A stretch of 64,000 nucleotides of DNA. Origin: Flavobacteriales bacterium. Its GTDB lineage: Bacteria > Bacteroidota > Bacteroidia > Flavobacteriales_F > PHOS-HE28. A model generated the notes under the pieces. The model saw only the letters and a program-made list of their open reading frames with translations. It made no database searches and was not told where the DNA came from. Positions 40,633 through 48,216 of this stretch are shown here, one piece after another. The stretch spans positions 248,001-312,000 of the forward strand of contig JADJKO010000003.1 in the NCBI GenBank assembly GCA_016705955.1. Direction: 5' to 3'. The position numbers and the translations under genes are program-made. Position 1 is the first letter of the stretch. Each line of letters begins with the position of its first letter.

Positions 40633-41600
40633 GTGGAGATCACCTCATCGAGGATCTCCTCCAGGATCCGCGGATCCTTCTCCGTACACAGTCGCAAGCG
40701 GATCTCCTTCACGTTGGGCAGGCCCTTCAGGTAGTTGCCATAGTGGCGGCGCATTTCCACCACGCCTTCCCACGGGCCTTTCCATGCGAGTGATGCACGC
40801 AAATGCTCCCGTGCAGCATCCACGCGTTGCGTGATCGTCGGTGCGTCCTGGTGTCTGCCGGTCGCGATGAAATGCTTGATCTCCGAGAAGATCCACGGAT
40901 GTCCGATGCTGGCACGGCCGATCATCACGCCATCCACGCCGTAGCGGTTGCGGTATTCCACCGCCTTCTCCGGACTGTCGATGTCGCCGTTGCCGAAGAT
41001 GGGAATATGGATGCGCGGGTTGTTCTTCACCTCGCCGATCAAGGTCCAATCCGCCGGGCCTTTGTACAACTGCGCGCGTGTGCGGCCGTGGATGCTCAAG
41101 GCTTGGATGCCGACATCCTGCAACCGCTCGGCGACCTCCATGATGTTCTTGGTCGCATCGTTCCAACCCAATCGCGTCTTCACGGTCACGGGCAGCTTCA
41201 CGGCCTTCACCACTTTGTCCGTGAGGCGCACCATCTTGTCGATGTCCTGCAACAAACACGCGCCTGCGCCTTTGCTCACCACCTTGTGGACCGGGCAATC
41301 GTAGTTGATGTCGATGAGTTCGGGTCGGACCGCTTCCGCGATGCGTGCGGCCTCCTCCATCGCATCCTCGCTTTCGTCGAAGAGTTGGATCCCGACAGGG
41401 CGTTCCTGCTCGAAGATGTCCAGCTTCTTCATCCCCTTGGCCGCTTTGCGGATCAGGCCTTCACTGCTGATGAACTCGGTGAACATCAGGTCCGCGCCGT
41501 GCTTCTTGCACAGCGCCCGGAACGGCGGATCGCTCACATCCTCCATGGGCGCGAGGAGGAGCGGGAACTCCGGGAGGGTGATGGGGCCGATGCGGACCAT
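40608..41600 (-). CDS. dusB: tRNA-dihydrouridine synthase (DusB type)
   Basis: 330 residues. FMN-binding TIM barrel with LLLAPMEDVSDPPFRALCK at the start, LFDESEDAMEEAARIAE, the catalytic cysteine in DINYDCPVHKVVSKGAGAC, VKTRLGWND, IHGRTRAQLYKGPADW and the FMN phosphate site IFGNGDIDSPEKAVEY / MIGRASIGHPWIF. Reduces uridines in tRNA to dihydrouridine. It starts 6 nt after a TACTTTCG box and converges on the permease gene with a 25-bp overlap. Confidence 0.93.
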   Translation of the reverse strand: MVRIGPITLPEFPLLLAPMEDVSDPPFRALCKKHGADLMFTEFISSEGLIRKAAKGMKKLDIFEQERPVGIQLFDESEDAMEEAARIAEAVRPELIDINYDCPVHKVVSKGAGACLLQDIDKMVRLTDKVVKAVKLPVTVKTRLGWNDATKNIMEVAERLQDVGIQALSIHGRTRAQLYKGPADWTLIGEVKNNPRIHIPIFGNGDIDSPEKAVEYRNRYGVDGVMIGRASIGHPWIFSEIKHFIATGRHQDAPTITQRVDAAREHLRASLAWKGPWEGVVEMRRHYGNYLKGLPNVKEIRLRLCTEKDPRILEEILDEVISTYSLAAVA

Positions 41601-41606
41601 GGGCCG

Positions 41607-41614
41607 CGAAAGTA
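41607..41614 (-). promoter_or_regulatory. -7 promoter box of dusB
   Basis: TACTTTCG on the minus strand with 6 nt to ATG 41600; predicts a leaderless message. Confidence 0.55.
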
Positions 41615-41659
41615 GCTAGTGACCCAATCAGGACACCATGCAGCCTCTTACGGCCGCAG

Positions 41660-42493
41660 CTACTTCTTACCCCTCTTGGGCTTGTCAATGGCCTTAATCT
41701 CGCGGCTTTTCGTCTTAAGCTGCTTCTTCACCTCCCTGATGTCCTGATGGATCGGAAGCTGCTCTGGAGCAACTCCGCTGATGTCCATCATCGTGGTCCT
41801 CACCTTCTTACCGACATGCTCCGCAGCATTCTCCAATCGCTGTTGGCCTTTGATGCTCTCTTGCTTGATCTTCAACTCCGTCTGGGTGATTCGGAAAAGA
41901 TTGGCGGCCAATTCATCCTTACCCATGAAGTCCAACGGCGACCTGTTCAATGGAACGTTTCGCATTGCGCGCAACTGCCCGATGTTGCGATTGTACATAC
42001 CCCGATATCCTGCGTTCTGAAAGAATGGATAACTGTCAACACCGGCACGATGCGCCACTCCGCTCAGACTCTCCTCACGCTCCGAAACTTCACCGCGTAC
42101 TACGAGGCGCTCTACCTTACCAACCTCCTCCACATAATTGGAAACCGCTCCTGCTAACGTTGCGAAGTAGGCTTGGGCTTTAGCGACCGCTGGCTTCTTG
42201 CTATCCGCGTTCATCACCGTCAGATAGCACGCAAACCTTGAAAGTCGGAATTCATGCTTCGGCTTGGAGTCAACGTCCAGCAGTTCCTGAACGAAATTCT
42301 CCATAATCGGAATGTTCAACGTGTTGCACGTCGTCATCGCCTTGTTAATGGCCTTCTGAAATGAAGCCATGCTCTCGTAACCAAGAATCTCCATCAACTC
42401 CGATGCGTACCAATAGGTGAAACCATTCTCATGGCAATGATCTTCGAAGTGATCACCTGTGAAGTCCGCTGTGAATAACTCAAGGTCCGACAT
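41660..42493 (-). CDS. DinD-like (DNA-damage-inducible protein D family) protein
   Basis: 277 residues from ATG 42493 (MSDLELFTADFTGDHFEDHC), close to E. coli DinD (about 275). Characteristic segments: WYASELMEILGYESMASFQK (BRO-N-like), AINKAMTTCNTLNIPIMENF, FRLSRFACYLTVMNADSKKP followed by AVAKAQAYFATLAGAV, and FMGKDELAANLFRITQTELKI. DinD is LexA-regulated in E. coli and inhibits RecA filaments; here no LexA box is evident. The gene is visibly richer in A and T than its neighbours and sits between dusB and a tRNA gene, suggesting acquisition. The C-terminus is lysine-rich. Confidence 0.82.
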   Translation of the reverse strand: MSDLELFTADFTGDHFEDHCHENGFTYWYASELMEILGYESMASFQKAINKAMTTCNTLNIPIMENFVQELLDVDSKPKHEFRLSRFACYLTVMNADSKKPAVAKAQAYFATLAGAVSNYVEEVGKVERLVVRGEVSEREESLSGVAHRAGVDSYPFFQNAGYRGMYNRNIGQLRAMRNVPLNRSPLDFMGKDELAANLFRITQTELKIKQESIKGQQRLENAAEHVGKKVRTTMMDISGVAPEQLPIHQDIREVKKQLKTKSREIKAIDKPKRGKK

Positions 42494-42510
42494 GGGGGAA
42501 AGGCTTGGAT

Positions 42511-42518
42511 CGAAAATA
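42511..42518 (-). promoter_or_regulatory. -7 promoter box of the DinD-like gene
   Basis: TATTTTCG on the minus strand, 17 nt before ATG 42493. Confidence 0.45.
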
Positions 42519-42581
42519 GCCCCGGGACGGGGTCTCACGACAGAAAGTTGTGCGGCACTATCAACACGCGCCTCACAATAG

Positions 42582-42668
42582 CGGAGAGAGAGGGATTCGA
42601 ACCCCCGTTACCCTTTCAGGTAAACACACTTTCCAGGCGTGCGCCTTCAACCACTCGGCCATCTCTCC
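42582..42668 (-). tRNA. tRNA-Ser (anticodon GGA)
   Basis: Minus-strand cloverleaf with acceptor GGAGAGA/TCTCTCC, anticodon loop CTGGAAA (GGA, reads UCC/UCU), a long variable arm (TTTACCTGAAAGGGTAA) typical of class II tRNA-Ser, and T-arm GGGGG-TTCGAAT-CCCCC. CCA is not encoded. Confidence 0.96.
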
Positions 42669-42678
42669 AGATGGGCGG

Positions 42679-42686
42679 CGAAAGTA
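42679..42686 (-). promoter_or_regulatory. -7 promoter box of the tRNA-Ser gene
   Basis: TACTTTCG ends 10 nt before the mature tRNA 5' end. Because tRNA genes need no start codon, this placement independently marks the box as a promoter element. It lies in the 33-bp gap downstream of the ansA stop. Confidence 0.55.
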
Positions 42687-42701
42687 GCAAAGCCGCGTTG
42701 C

Positions 42702-43730
42702 CTACCGCAGTCCCATCTCTCCACAGAGCACTTCGGTCATGCCGTGCTCTACGGAAGCCGCGTCGGAGTGTCGGCCGAGTAAGAACATCGCCTTGGTGAG
42801 CGCAGCCTCCACCGTCATGTTGGAACAAGGCACTACGCCCATGCCCACGAAAGCCTGGCTGGTGACGTAACGTCCTTGCTCCACGCGACCGCCGACGCAT
42901 TGGGTGGCGTTGAGCAGGATCACCCCACGCTCGCGGGCTTCACGAAGGGCTGAAATGAATTCCGGATCCGTGGGGCCGTTTCCGCTTCCGAAGGTGGTGA
43001 GCAGTGTCGCGCGGAGGTCGGGCATGGCGAGGGCGTGTTTCACCCACGCTCCGCGGATCCCGGGGAAAAGCCGGATCACGGCCACATGATCATCCATGCG
43101 GTCGTGCGCCTTCAATGGACCGGAACGATGCGGAAGGATCGCTGAGCGATCATACCGGATGTGTACACCGGCTTCGGCGAGTGCGGGCCAGTTCGGTGAT
43201 CGGAAAGCCTCGAAGCGTTCAGCGTGGACCTTCACCGTGCGGTTACCGCGGAACAAACGGTACTCGAAGTACACCGCCACTTCCGGTACGCGCGCGTGGC
43301 CGTCCTCATCCTTCGCGGCGGCGATCTCGATCGCGGTGATCAGGTTCTCCTTCGCATCGGTGCGGATGGTACCGATGGGCAATTGCGATCCGGTGAGGAT
43401 CACCGGTTTCGCCAAGCCTTCCAGCAGGAAGCTCAGCGCACTGGCGGTATAGGCCATGGTGTCGCTGCCGTGCAGGACCACGAAGCCGTCGAAGTCGTTG
43501 TAGTTCTTCTGGATGATCGCTGCGAGCCGGATCCAGTCGGATGGTCGGATGTCGCTGCTGTCGATGGCGCGTTCGAACGAGGTGCTTGCCAGCCGCACCT
43601 TCACCCGTTCCAATTCGGGAACCTGCTCTTCCAAATGCGCGAGATCCATCGGGTGAAGGATCCCGGTGCGCGGATCGGCCAGCATGCCGATGGTGCCACC
43701 TGTGTAGATCAAGAGGACCGATGCGCTCAT
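42702..43730 (-). CDS. ansA: type I (cytoplasmic) L-asparaginase
   Basis: 342 residues without a signal peptide. Catalytic triads of the family are present: LIYTGGTIGMLADP (first Thr) and VVLHGSDTMAYTASALSFLL (second Thr-Asp), followed by KPVILTGSQLPIGTIRTDAK. The C-terminal domain contains ATLLTTFGSGNGPTD and ILLNATQCVGGRVEQG. Hydrolyses asparagine to aspartate and ammonia. The start overlaps the tatD-family stop by 4 bp, so the two are co-transcribed. Confidence 0.92.
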   Translation of the reverse strand: MSASVLLIYTGGTIGMLADPRTGILHPMDLAHLEEQVPELERVKVRLASTSFERAIDSSDIRPSDWIRLAAIIQKNYNDFDGFVVLHGSDTMAYTASALSFLLEGLAKPVILTGSQLPIGTIRTDAKENLITAIEIAAAKDEDGHARVPEVAVYFEYRLFRGNRTVKVHAERFEAFRSPNWPALAEAGVHIRYDRSAILPHRSGPLKAHDRMDDHVAVIRLFPGIRGAWVKHALAMPDLRATLLTTFGSGNGPTDPEFISALREARERGVILLNATQCVGGRVEQGRYVTSQAFVGMGVVPCSNMTVEAALTKAMFLLGRHSDAASVEHGMTEVLCGEMGLR

Positions 43731-44494
43731 CTGCGAAAAAGTTGTTCAGCGTTGGTGGTGGTGATGCGCGCGATCTCCTCGACGCTGCGCCCGGTGGCCT
43801 CGGCGAGTTTCGCGGCGATGTGCGGGATGTAGCTGCTCTCGTTGCGCTTGCCGCGATGCGGAACCGGCGAGAGGTAGGGTGCATCGGTCTCCAACACGCA
43901 ATGCTCCGGACCCACATCACGCATGGTCTCGAACAAACCACCCTTGGGATAGGTGATGACACCGCCGATACCGAGATAGAAGTCGCCGAGCGCGATCACG
44001 CGAGCGGCGTGCTCTTTGGTTCCGGTGAAGCAATGGAACACTCCATGCAGTCGCTCATCGTTCTCCGCTTCCACGATCGTGATCACTTCTTCAAAGCTGT
44101 CGCGGCAATGGATCACGATCGGCAGGTCCAGTTCCTTCGCCCAGCGTACTTGCTTGCGGAACACATCCTGCTGCTGCACGAGCCAGGTCTTGTCCCAATA
44201 GAGGTCGATGCCGATCTCGCCCACCGCGCAGTAGCCGCCCTTCCTCAGCAGTTGTTCCACCTCCGCCATCGCTATCGTGCTGTCCTCCACCACCGAACAC
44301 GGGTGAAGTCCCATCATCGGAAAGCAGCTCTTCGGATGCGCTGCCACCAAGTCGTGCATGGCCGCGATGCTCTCGTGATCCACGTTGGGGAGAAAGAGCT
44401 TGGTCACTCCGGCATCGGCTGCGCGCTGGAGGATCGCGTCACGATCCGGATCGAAGCGCTGGTGGTAGAGGTGGGCGTGGGTATCCACGAACAT
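43727..44494 (-). CDS. TatD-family metal-dependent DNase
   Basis: 255 residues from ATG 44494, supported by a TACTTTCG box 4 nt upstream (an in-frame ATG at 44590 adds 32 unrelated residues). Metal ligands appear in order: VDTHAHLYH, GEIGIDLYWDKTW (Glu), LPIVIHCRDSFEEV (His), FHCFTGTKEHA (His) and LETDAPYLSPVPHRGKRN (Asp). Members are Mg-dependent 3'-5' exonucleases or deoxyribonucleases in DNA repair. Forms a two-gene unit with ansA. Confidence 0.92.
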   Translation of the reverse strand: MFVDTHAHLYHQRFDPDRDAILQRAADAGVTKLFLPNVDHESIAAMHDLVAAHPKSCFPMMGLHPCSVVEDSTIAMAEVEQLLRKGGYCAVGEIGIDLYWDKTWLVQQQDVFRKQVRWAKELDLPIVIHCRDSFEEVITIVEAENDERLHGVFHCFTGTKEHAARVIALGDFYLGIGGVITYPKGGLFETMRDVGPEHCVLETDAPYLSPVPHRGKRNESSYIPHIAAKLAEATGRSVEEIARITTTNAEQLFRR

Positions 44495-44498
44495 GCGG

Positions 44499-44506
44499 CG
44501 AAAGTA
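44499..44506 (-). promoter_or_regulatory. -7 promoter box of the TatD-family gene
   Basis: TACTTTCG on the minus strand with only 4 nt (CCGC) to ATG 44494. Confidence 0.6.
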
Positions 44507-44606
44507 GCCGACACACAAGGCTGGCCCACGATACGGGTTGCGTGTTGGCGTGTTGCGCGTTGAACACGCCGACTCGTAACCCGTCAACACGCAACTTTAC
44601 ACGCTC

Positions 44607-45584
44607 ATGAAGATCCTCGTCCTCCGCTTCTCCTCCATCGGCGACATCGTGCTCACCAGCCCGGTGCTGCGGTGCTTGACGCAACAAGTGAAGGATGGGG
44701 AGGTACACGTGGCCACCAAGTCCGCGTTCACGGATCTGGTGCGCTTCAACCCGCACGTTGCCAAGGTCCATGAGCTCGGCGAGGACATCGGTGAATTGAT
44801 CGCACGGCTGAAGAAGGAAGGGTTCAACGAGGTGATCGACCTGCACCACAATCTGCGCACGGCTCGGATCAAGCGTGCGCTCGGGGTTCCGTCGTACAGC
44901 TTCCCGAAGTTGAACGTAGCGAAGTGGTGGCTGGTGAATTTCAAGCGGGACCGGATGCCACGGCTGCACATCGTGGATCGGTACATGAGCACGGTGGAGC
45001 ACTTGGGCGTGAAGAACGATGGCCTTGGGCTTGAACTCTTCATTCCGGAGGACCGGGCAGTGAAGCGATCGGATCTTCCAGCTGCGCACCAAGGTGGCTA
45101 TACCGCACTCGCGATCGGCGCGGCGCATTTCACCAAACGTCTTCCGCAGTATCGGCTGATCGAACTCGCACAATTGATCGAGGGGCCGATCGTGTTGATC
45201 GGAGGCAAGGAGGATCAGTCGGTGGCACGTGCCATAGCCAGTGCGATCGGCGGTAGGGTGTTCGATGCCACCGGGCAGTACGACATCCTCGGCAGCGCAT
45301 CATTGATCAAGCAGTCGCGCAGTGTCGTTGCGCACGATAGTGGTGCGATGCACATCGCCGCGGCGTTCAACAAGAACGTGGTGAGCATCTGGGGCAATAC
45401 CGTTCCTTCATTCGGCATGGGACCCTACATCCCGCAACACCCGGAGCGCGCACACATTGCAGAAGTGCATGGACTTCCGTGCCGACCCTGCTCCAAGATC
45501 GGCCACGACCATTGCCCGAAGGGACACTTCCATTGCATGGAGAAGCAGGATCTCCGGTGGATCGCAGAACGTGCGAACGCATGA
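44607..45584 (+). CDS. glycosyltransferase family 9 (heptosyltransferase-like)
   Basis: 325 residues. N-terminal MKILVLRFSSIGDIVLTSPV is the hallmark of ADP-heptose:LPS heptosyltransferases (GT9), followed by EVIDLHHNLRTARIKRAL, and the nucleotide-sugar site VVAHDSGAMHIAAAFNKNVV / SIWGNTVPSFGMGPY. A Cys cluster near the end (CRPCSKIGHDHCPKGHFHC) is common in Bacteroidota members. It probably adds a heptose or related sugar to the LPS core in the cytoplasm. Its stop overlaps the start of the next small gene (ATGA). Confidence 0.87.
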   Translation: MKILVLRFSSIGDIVLTSPVLRCLTQQVKDGEVHVATKSAFTDLVRFNPHVAKVHELGEDIGELIARLKKEGFNEVIDLHHNLRTARIKRALGVPSYSFPKLNVAKWWLVNFKRDRMPRLHIVDRYMSTVEHLGVKNDGLGLELFIPEDRAVKRSDLPAAHQGGYTALAIGAAHFTKRLPQYRLIELAQLIEGPIVLIGGKEDQSVARAIASAIGGRVFDATGQYDILGSASLIKQSRSVVAHDSGAMHIAAAFNKNVVSIWGNTVPSFGMGPYIPQHPERAHIAEVHGLPCRPCSKIGHDHCPKGHFHCMEKQDLRWIAERANA

Positions 45585-45943
45585 GTTGGGACATCTACAT
45601 CCAGGACCTGCCCGACGTTGCCTCGATCTCCGATGTGCCGGATGAATTCAAGCCGCAGCCGATCGGCAAGCGCGAGGATCTCTTGCGCGCGATCAAGGAA
45701 GCGATCCCATTCGCCGACCAGCAGGACAATGATTGGTTCTTCGCGAAGCGTGACGGCATCGACATCAGCATCCAACTACACATGGAGAATGCGACCGAGG
45801 TGCGGTACATGGTCGTACACGTTCATGGTGGTGACCAGAGCGCAGCATGCGTGGGTGGCTTGCTACGCCACTTGGGGCTACGTGCGCATGATACCGGGAC
45901 CGGCGAACTCTTCGACGGCTTCAGCTTGGACGAAGGCCTATGA
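45581..45943 (+). CDS. conserved protein of unknown function
   Basis: 120 residues, no signal peptide. Starts MSWDIYIQDLP and shows IGKREDLLRAIKEAIPFADQ, VRYMVVHVHGGDQSAACVGG and LGLRAHDTGTGELFDG, a pattern I recognise from small conserved hypothetical proteins but without a function. The start overlaps the stop of the glycosyltransferase gene by 4 bp, so it is translated from the same message; the end overlaps the convergent thioesterase gene by 6 bp. Confidence 0.72.
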   Translation: MSWDIYIQDLPDVASISDVPDEFKPQPIGKREDLLRAIKEAIPFADQQDNDWFFAKRDGIDISIQLHMENATEVRYMVVHVHGGDQSAACVGGLLRHLGLRAHDTGTGELFDGFSLDEGL

Positions 45944-46465
45944 GGCTGGCTGGAAGAGCGCCTTCAACTCCGTGGCCTCCTCGGGCTTCATCTTGCCGCT
46001 GAGGATCAAGCGCAATTGACGGCGACGCAAAGCGCCGTTGTAGCGTTCCTGTTCAGTCGCATTTCCCGGCACGGCATCGGGTACTTGCACGGGGCGGCCC
46101 TCATGATCAACGGCGACGAAGGTGTAGATGGCACTGTTGCACGGGATCTTCTCCCCGGTCTGCTGATCCTCCACGGACACATCGCTCCACACCTCCATAC
46201 TGCTCCCGAAGGCGCGGCTCACATGGCTGTGGATCGTTACAAAGTCGCCCAATTTGATCGGGCGGTCGAAGCCCACATGGTTCACCGCTACGGTGACGAC
46301 CACCTGCTTGCAGTGCCGGTGCGCGCTGATCGCGCAGCTGATGTCCAACCACTGCAACAAACGTCCGCCGAAGAGGTTGCCTTGGGTGTTGGTATCGTTG
46401 GGCATGACCACATTGGTGGTCTCCGCGTAGCTGCTGCTGATCGGCCGGGAAGTGCTGTTCATCAT
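45938..46465 (-). CDS. acyl-CoA thioesterase (hotdog fold)
   Basis: 175 residues. Acyl-CoA hydrolase signature: VVMPNDTNTQGNLFGGRLLQ (catalytic Asn/Asp region) and WLDISCAISAHRHCKQVVVT, then VNHVGFDRPIKLGDFVTIHS. The length and order match the YciA/BACH-like thioesterases, which hydrolyse acyl-CoA to free acid and CoA. Starts at tandem ATG codons (46465, 46462), 9 nt after a TACCTTCG box. Divergent from the HemJ-like gene. Confidence 0.87.
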   Translation of the reverse strand: MMNSTSRPISSSYAETTNVVMPNDTNTQGNLFGGRLLQWLDISCAISAHRHCKQVVVTVAVNHVGFDRPIKLGDFVTIHSHVSRAFGSSMEVWSDVSVEDQQTGEKIPCNSAIYTFVAVDHEGRPVQVPDAVPGNATEQERYNGALRRRQLRLILSGKMKPEEATELKALFQPAS

Positions 46466-46474
46466 CGTAGCGGG

Positions 46475-46482
46475 CGAAGGTA
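46475..46482 (-). promoter_or_regulatory. -7 promoter box of the thioesterase gene
   Basis: TACCTTCG on the minus strand, 9 nt before ATG 46465. Its companion on the other strand starts 18 bp away, giving back-to-back core promoters within 34 bp. Confidence 0.5.
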
Positions 46483-46500
46483 GCAGGGCGCCCTAGCCTA

Positions 46501-46508
46501 TACCTTGG
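46501..46508 (+). promoter_or_regulatory. -7 promoter box of the HemJ-like gene
   Basis: TACCTTGG followed by 7 nt and ATG 46516. Confidence 0.5.
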
Positions 46509-46515
46509 CTTCCGC

Positions 46516-47079
46516 ATGGAACCCGCACCTTCTTCCCTTCCCGCGTTGCTCGGCGCGGCACATCTGCTTGCTCTGGTCGGATACTTCGCTGCGGTGTTCC
46601 ACCTGGTGCGGTTGTTCAATGCTCACCGACATGCGTTGACGAAGTGGGAACCCGAGCGCGGGGCTTTGCACACACGATTCGCGGGTATGGAACGAAGAGC
46701 GCTCTTCGGGCTGGCTTGGCCGATGCTGCTTTTGCTCCTGGTCACGGGTGCGTGGATGCTTTGGCTGCATCCCGGTCTGATCAAGGAGCCCTTCATGATG
46801 GTGAAGCTCGGCTTGGTGGCCTTGTTGTTCGGATACCAGCTCATGGTACACCGCGTACAGGGGCGGTTGAATGCTGCGGATCTCAACTGGTCGGGTGTAC
46901 GCCTTTGGGTGTTCGGTCATGGAAGCACGTTGCTGCTTGTGGCACTGGTGCTGTCCATGGCCCTTCGCGACCACCTCGGATGGATCTGGGGAAGCATCGG
47001 GCTCTTGGTGCTCGGTGGCGTGATCGCGTACCTGATCGCCTCCATGCGAAAGGATCGTGAACCGTCGGAGAATGCTTGA
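46516..47079 (+). CDS. HemJ/CopD-like membrane protein (possible protoporphyrinogen oxidase)
   Basis: 187 residues with four or five helices. The first helix has a conserved-position His (GYFAAVFHLVRLFNAHRHA), followed by the MERRALFGLAWPMLLLLLVT helix and the KEPFMMVKLGLVALLFGYQL segment, the pattern of UPF0093/HemJ proteins that oxidise protoporphyrinogen IX in haem synthesis. It carries an extra fifth helix near the C-terminus (IWGSIGLLVLGGVIAYLIA). Other CopD-fold proteins look similar, so the haem role is probable rather than certain. No haem genes are nearby. Confidence 0.75.
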   Translation: MEPAPSSLPALLGAAHLLALVGYFAAVFHLVRLFNAHRHALTKWEPERGALHTRFAGMERRALFGLAWPMLLLLLVTGAWMLWLHPGLIKEPFMMVKLGLVALLFGYQLMVHRVQGRLNAADLNWSGVRLWVFGHGSTLLLVALVLSMALRDHLGWIWGSIGLLVLGGVIAYLIASMRKDREPSENA

Positions 47080-47117
47080 CCCTGAGGGAACCGCGAGCAG
47101 CGCAACGCGCTCAACGT

Positions 47118-47762
47118 TCAGCGCACGCGGTAGAAAAGCACGCGACCGTCGTCCGTGCCGGTGAGCAACCACTCTTCCCAGCGCAACAAAGGCGCCCGGT
47201 GATGTTGGTCCTTGTTCGCACCGGGATCCAGCTTCTGGATGCTCTCTCCCTTCGGATCGAGAACCTCCACCATTCCGTTCTTCCCGCTCTGTACCGTGTG
47301 ATCGCCGATCTTCAGTTGCTGCTGTTGGTAGAAACGGTCGAAGGTCGAATTGGACATCTCCAGACCCATGGCTTTCACGGCGCGCGGATCCGGAACCCAA
47401 CGGTGCTGTTGGAGCGAGGGTTCAGGCCGATCACCCTTCACAGCCCAGACCACACGCTTGCCGCTGTGTCCGATCAACAGCACGTATTCGCCGTTCTCAT
47501 TGAAGGCCACATGGTATACCGCTGTGCCGCCGTCCTCATTGTAGGGAAAGGAATGGATCTTCTTGCCGGTCTCCAGATCGTACAGCTCTGCGCCCTTGTC
47601 CAAGCCTACGAGAATGCGATCACCCTTGGGCGAGATCGCCATGCTCACCACTTCGGCCTTGGTCGTCCGGATGGTGCGCTCCGGTGGATCGACCACGACT
47701 TGAGCGGAAGCGGTCTGCAATGCAACGACGATCGCGAATGCAACGGAAAGAGCCAGCTTCAT
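47118..47762 (-). CDS. secreted WD40/beta-propeller-like protein
   Basis: 214 residues from ATG 47762 (MKLALSVAFAIVVALQTASA, a signal peptide); an upstream in-frame ATG would add 15 residues before it. The mature part contains WD40-like blades: EVVSMAISPKGDRILVGLDK / GAELYDLETGKKIHSF, VYHVAFNENGEYVLLIGHSG and a last blade WLLTGTDDGRVLFYRV. With about three blades it is too short for a full propeller unless it dimerises. Periplasmic. Five bp downstream of the STAS-like gene, so probably co-transcribed with it. Function unknown. Confidence 0.75.
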   Translation of the reverse strand: MKLALSVAFAIVVALQTASAQVVVDPPERTIRTTKAEVVSMAISPKGDRILVGLDKGAELYDLETGKKIHSFPYNEDGGTAVYHVAFNENGEYVLLIGHSGKRVVWAVKGDRPEPSLQQHRWVPDPRAVKAMGLEMSNSTFDRFYQQQQLKIGDHTVQSGKNGMVEVLDPKGESIQKLDPGANKDQHHRAPLLRWEEWLLTGTDDGRVLFYRVR

Positions 47763-47767
47763 CCTAC

Positions 47768-48172
47768 TTATGCTTGTTCCACCAAGTGGTGTTGTTCGTG
47801 CAGCCAAGCCAAGGCCTTGGCCTTGTCCGGGAACATCTGGATAGGGCGACCGGGCTTGTGATGGCGAACGAACACATTCGCGACCATCTGGTGGCCGAAG
47901 TCGCGGACGATGATCGCATCCGCAGCGATGTATCGCGATGAATCCGGCGCGGAGGCATGAGCGCGCGCCTCATTGCTCATGGTGGTGTTGATCCCCACGC
48001 TCACCATCAACAAAGCCTTGCGACCCTTGCGTTCGGCTTCGATCGCATCGAACATCATCTGCACGTCCTCAGGGCTTACCAAGTGATCATCCTTGAAGTG
48101 GGTGTGGACCACATCCTCGTCGAGGAAGGTCACCGTACACGAATCCAATTCCACCGCATGCATCGTCATCAT
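47768..48172 (-). CDS. STAS/SpoIIAA-like small protein
   Basis: 134 residues. Alternating strands and helices (DSCTVTFLDEDVVHTHFKD; LVSPEDVQMMFDAIEAE; KALLMVSVGINTTMSNEAR; ADAIIVRDFGHQMVANVFV; DKAKALAWLHEQHHLVE) match a STAS/SpoIIAA-like fold found in many Bacteroidota. No catalytic motif. Cytoplasmic, possibly a regulator or lipid-binding protein. A TACCTTCG box sits 12 nt upstream of its ATG-ATG start; the propeller-like gene follows after 5 bp. Confidence 0.72.
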   Translation of the reverse strand: MMTMHAVELDSCTVTFLDEDVVHTHFKDDHLVSPEDVQMMFDAIEAERKGRKALLMVSVGINTTMSNEARAHASAPDSSRYIAADAIIVRDFGHQMVANVFVRHHKPGRPIQMFPDKAKALAWLHEQHHLVEQA

Positions 48173-48184
48173 CCGCTTCTGGTA

Positions 48185-48192
48185 CGAAGGTA
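48185..48192 (-). promoter_or_regulatory. -7 promoter box of the STAS-like gene
   Basis: TACCTTCG on the minus strand, 12 nt before the start at 48172, in the 44-bp gap after the HU/SPOR gene. Confidence 0.45.
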
Positions 48193-48216
48193 AGCCGGGG
48201 TGCTAGGCGTATCCGT

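Noticed and set aside
42582..42668. tRNA-Ser as an attachment site for the DinD-like gene
   Set aside because: Searched by eye for a copy of the tRNA 3' end on the far side of the insert (41600-41660); none found, and no integrase is present.
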